From the NCBI GenBank assembly GCA_034440595.1, contig JAWXCH010000163.1, forward strand, positions 1 through 5,601: 5,601 bases of DNA, written 5' to 3'. Below the pieces are notes generated by a model that worked only from the letters and a program-made list of their open reading frames with translations, was not told the origin of the DNA and did no database searches. The stretch comes from JAWXCH01 sp034440595 (GTDB lineage Bacteria > Planctomycetota > Planctomycetia > Pirellulales > JALHPA01). The translations under genes were made by a program, and so were the position numbers. Below, piece after piece: positions 5,318 through 5,601 of this stretch; positions within the stretch are counted from its first letter, which is position 1; each line of letters starts with the position of its first letter.

Positions 5318-5601
5318 AAGTAAGAATTGGTCCGCGTGTACGCTGGCATAAGAAACCGACTGCCCTGCAAACACGGTCTAAAGGTGCTTCCCTCGACCCC
5401 GACTTCCGCGCAGGAGGTCTCAGGAAAAGAGTTTAGGGAATCCCGGAATGTACCATTTTTACCGGTATTAGGCAACCGCGAAGGAATGCCGAAATGGCTG
5501 TCGGGTGCAGCCTGCGGTTTGCAGGGATGGCTAGATTGTGTAAAAGGTTGCTTGGGAATTTGGTCGCAGGTGGGGCGCACTGGCGAGAAGCGGGATAAAT
5601 C
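5318..5601 (-). other. Upstream region and leader of rpsA, no gene seen
   Basis: Apart from the promoter candidate at 5447-5475, this stretch shows only short hairpins, such as CCTGC (5511-5515) and GCAGG (5521-5525) with a 5-nt loop and no T-run. The predicted leader (about 5318-5440, some 120 nt) is long for a leader lacking a Shine-Dalgarno site, which would suit a structured, autoregulated initiation region. The gene beyond is outside the window. Confidence -1.
5447..5475 (-). promoter_or_regulatory. Candidate extended -10 promoter of rpsA
   Basis: On the minus strand the -35 candidate is TTGCCT (plus 5470-5475, 4/6) and the -10 candidate is TACATT (plus 5447-5452, 4/6), with the ideal 17-bp spacing. 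A TG one base upstream of the -10 makes it an extended -10. Transcription would start near 5440, leaving about 120 nt of leader before the ATG at 5317. It is the best-spaced promoter match I found upstream of rpsA. Confidence -1.

Noticed and set aside
5318..5374. GTG at 5374 as the rpsA start (608 aa)
   Set aside because: The 19 extra residues do not look like S1 and the GTG has no ribosome site at a proper distance. ATG 5317 begins the expected N-terminal segment.

Overview
The window looks like ordinary chromosome from a planctomycete, most likely of the Pirellula/Rhodopirellula type. This rests on recalled family resemblance, not a database search. The signs are a sigma factor whose N-terminus (ATTRRRTSSAVQTPLETYLR) and region 2 resemble planctomycete sigma-70 proteins, a six-domain ribosomal protein S1 of planctomycete length, a small basic protein of a type I associate with this phylum, and a large protein with a GspK-like GKININTV motif.

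Layout, left to right. Positions 1-1182 hold the 3' part of a large plus-strand gene with its start outside the window. Positions 1183-1489 are a convergent intergenic gap with a weak hairpin and a repeat-rich block (two copies of a 13-bp word and a perfect 7-bp hairpin). Positions 1490-1810 encode a 106-aa basic protein on the minus strand. Positions 1811-2244 are a long, partly AT-rich gap with a good extended -10 promoter for the small gene, overlapping palindromes on that promoter, a nested set of inverted repeats, and a possible terminator for the next gene. Positions 2245-3186 encode a primary-like (region 1.1-lacking) sigma-70 factor, minus strand. Positions 3187-3547 hold the sigma gene's leader and a very strong rho-independent terminator for rpsA. 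Positions 3548-5317 encode ribosomal protein S1, minus strand. Positions 5318-5601 hold its leader and a candidate extended -10 promoter.

The three minus-strand genes point the same way but look like separate transcription units: a strong terminator separates rpsA from the sigma gene, and the small gene has its own promoter. The two large minus-strand genes are core expression machinery (translation initiation and promoter recognition). I see no phage, transposon, CRISPR or defence system. The less explained material is in the gaps: the palindromic promoter of the small gene, the nested inverted repeats at 2090-2158, and the repeat block at 1338-1493. In the coding part, the most notable points are unusual residues at promoter-contacting positions of the sigma factor.
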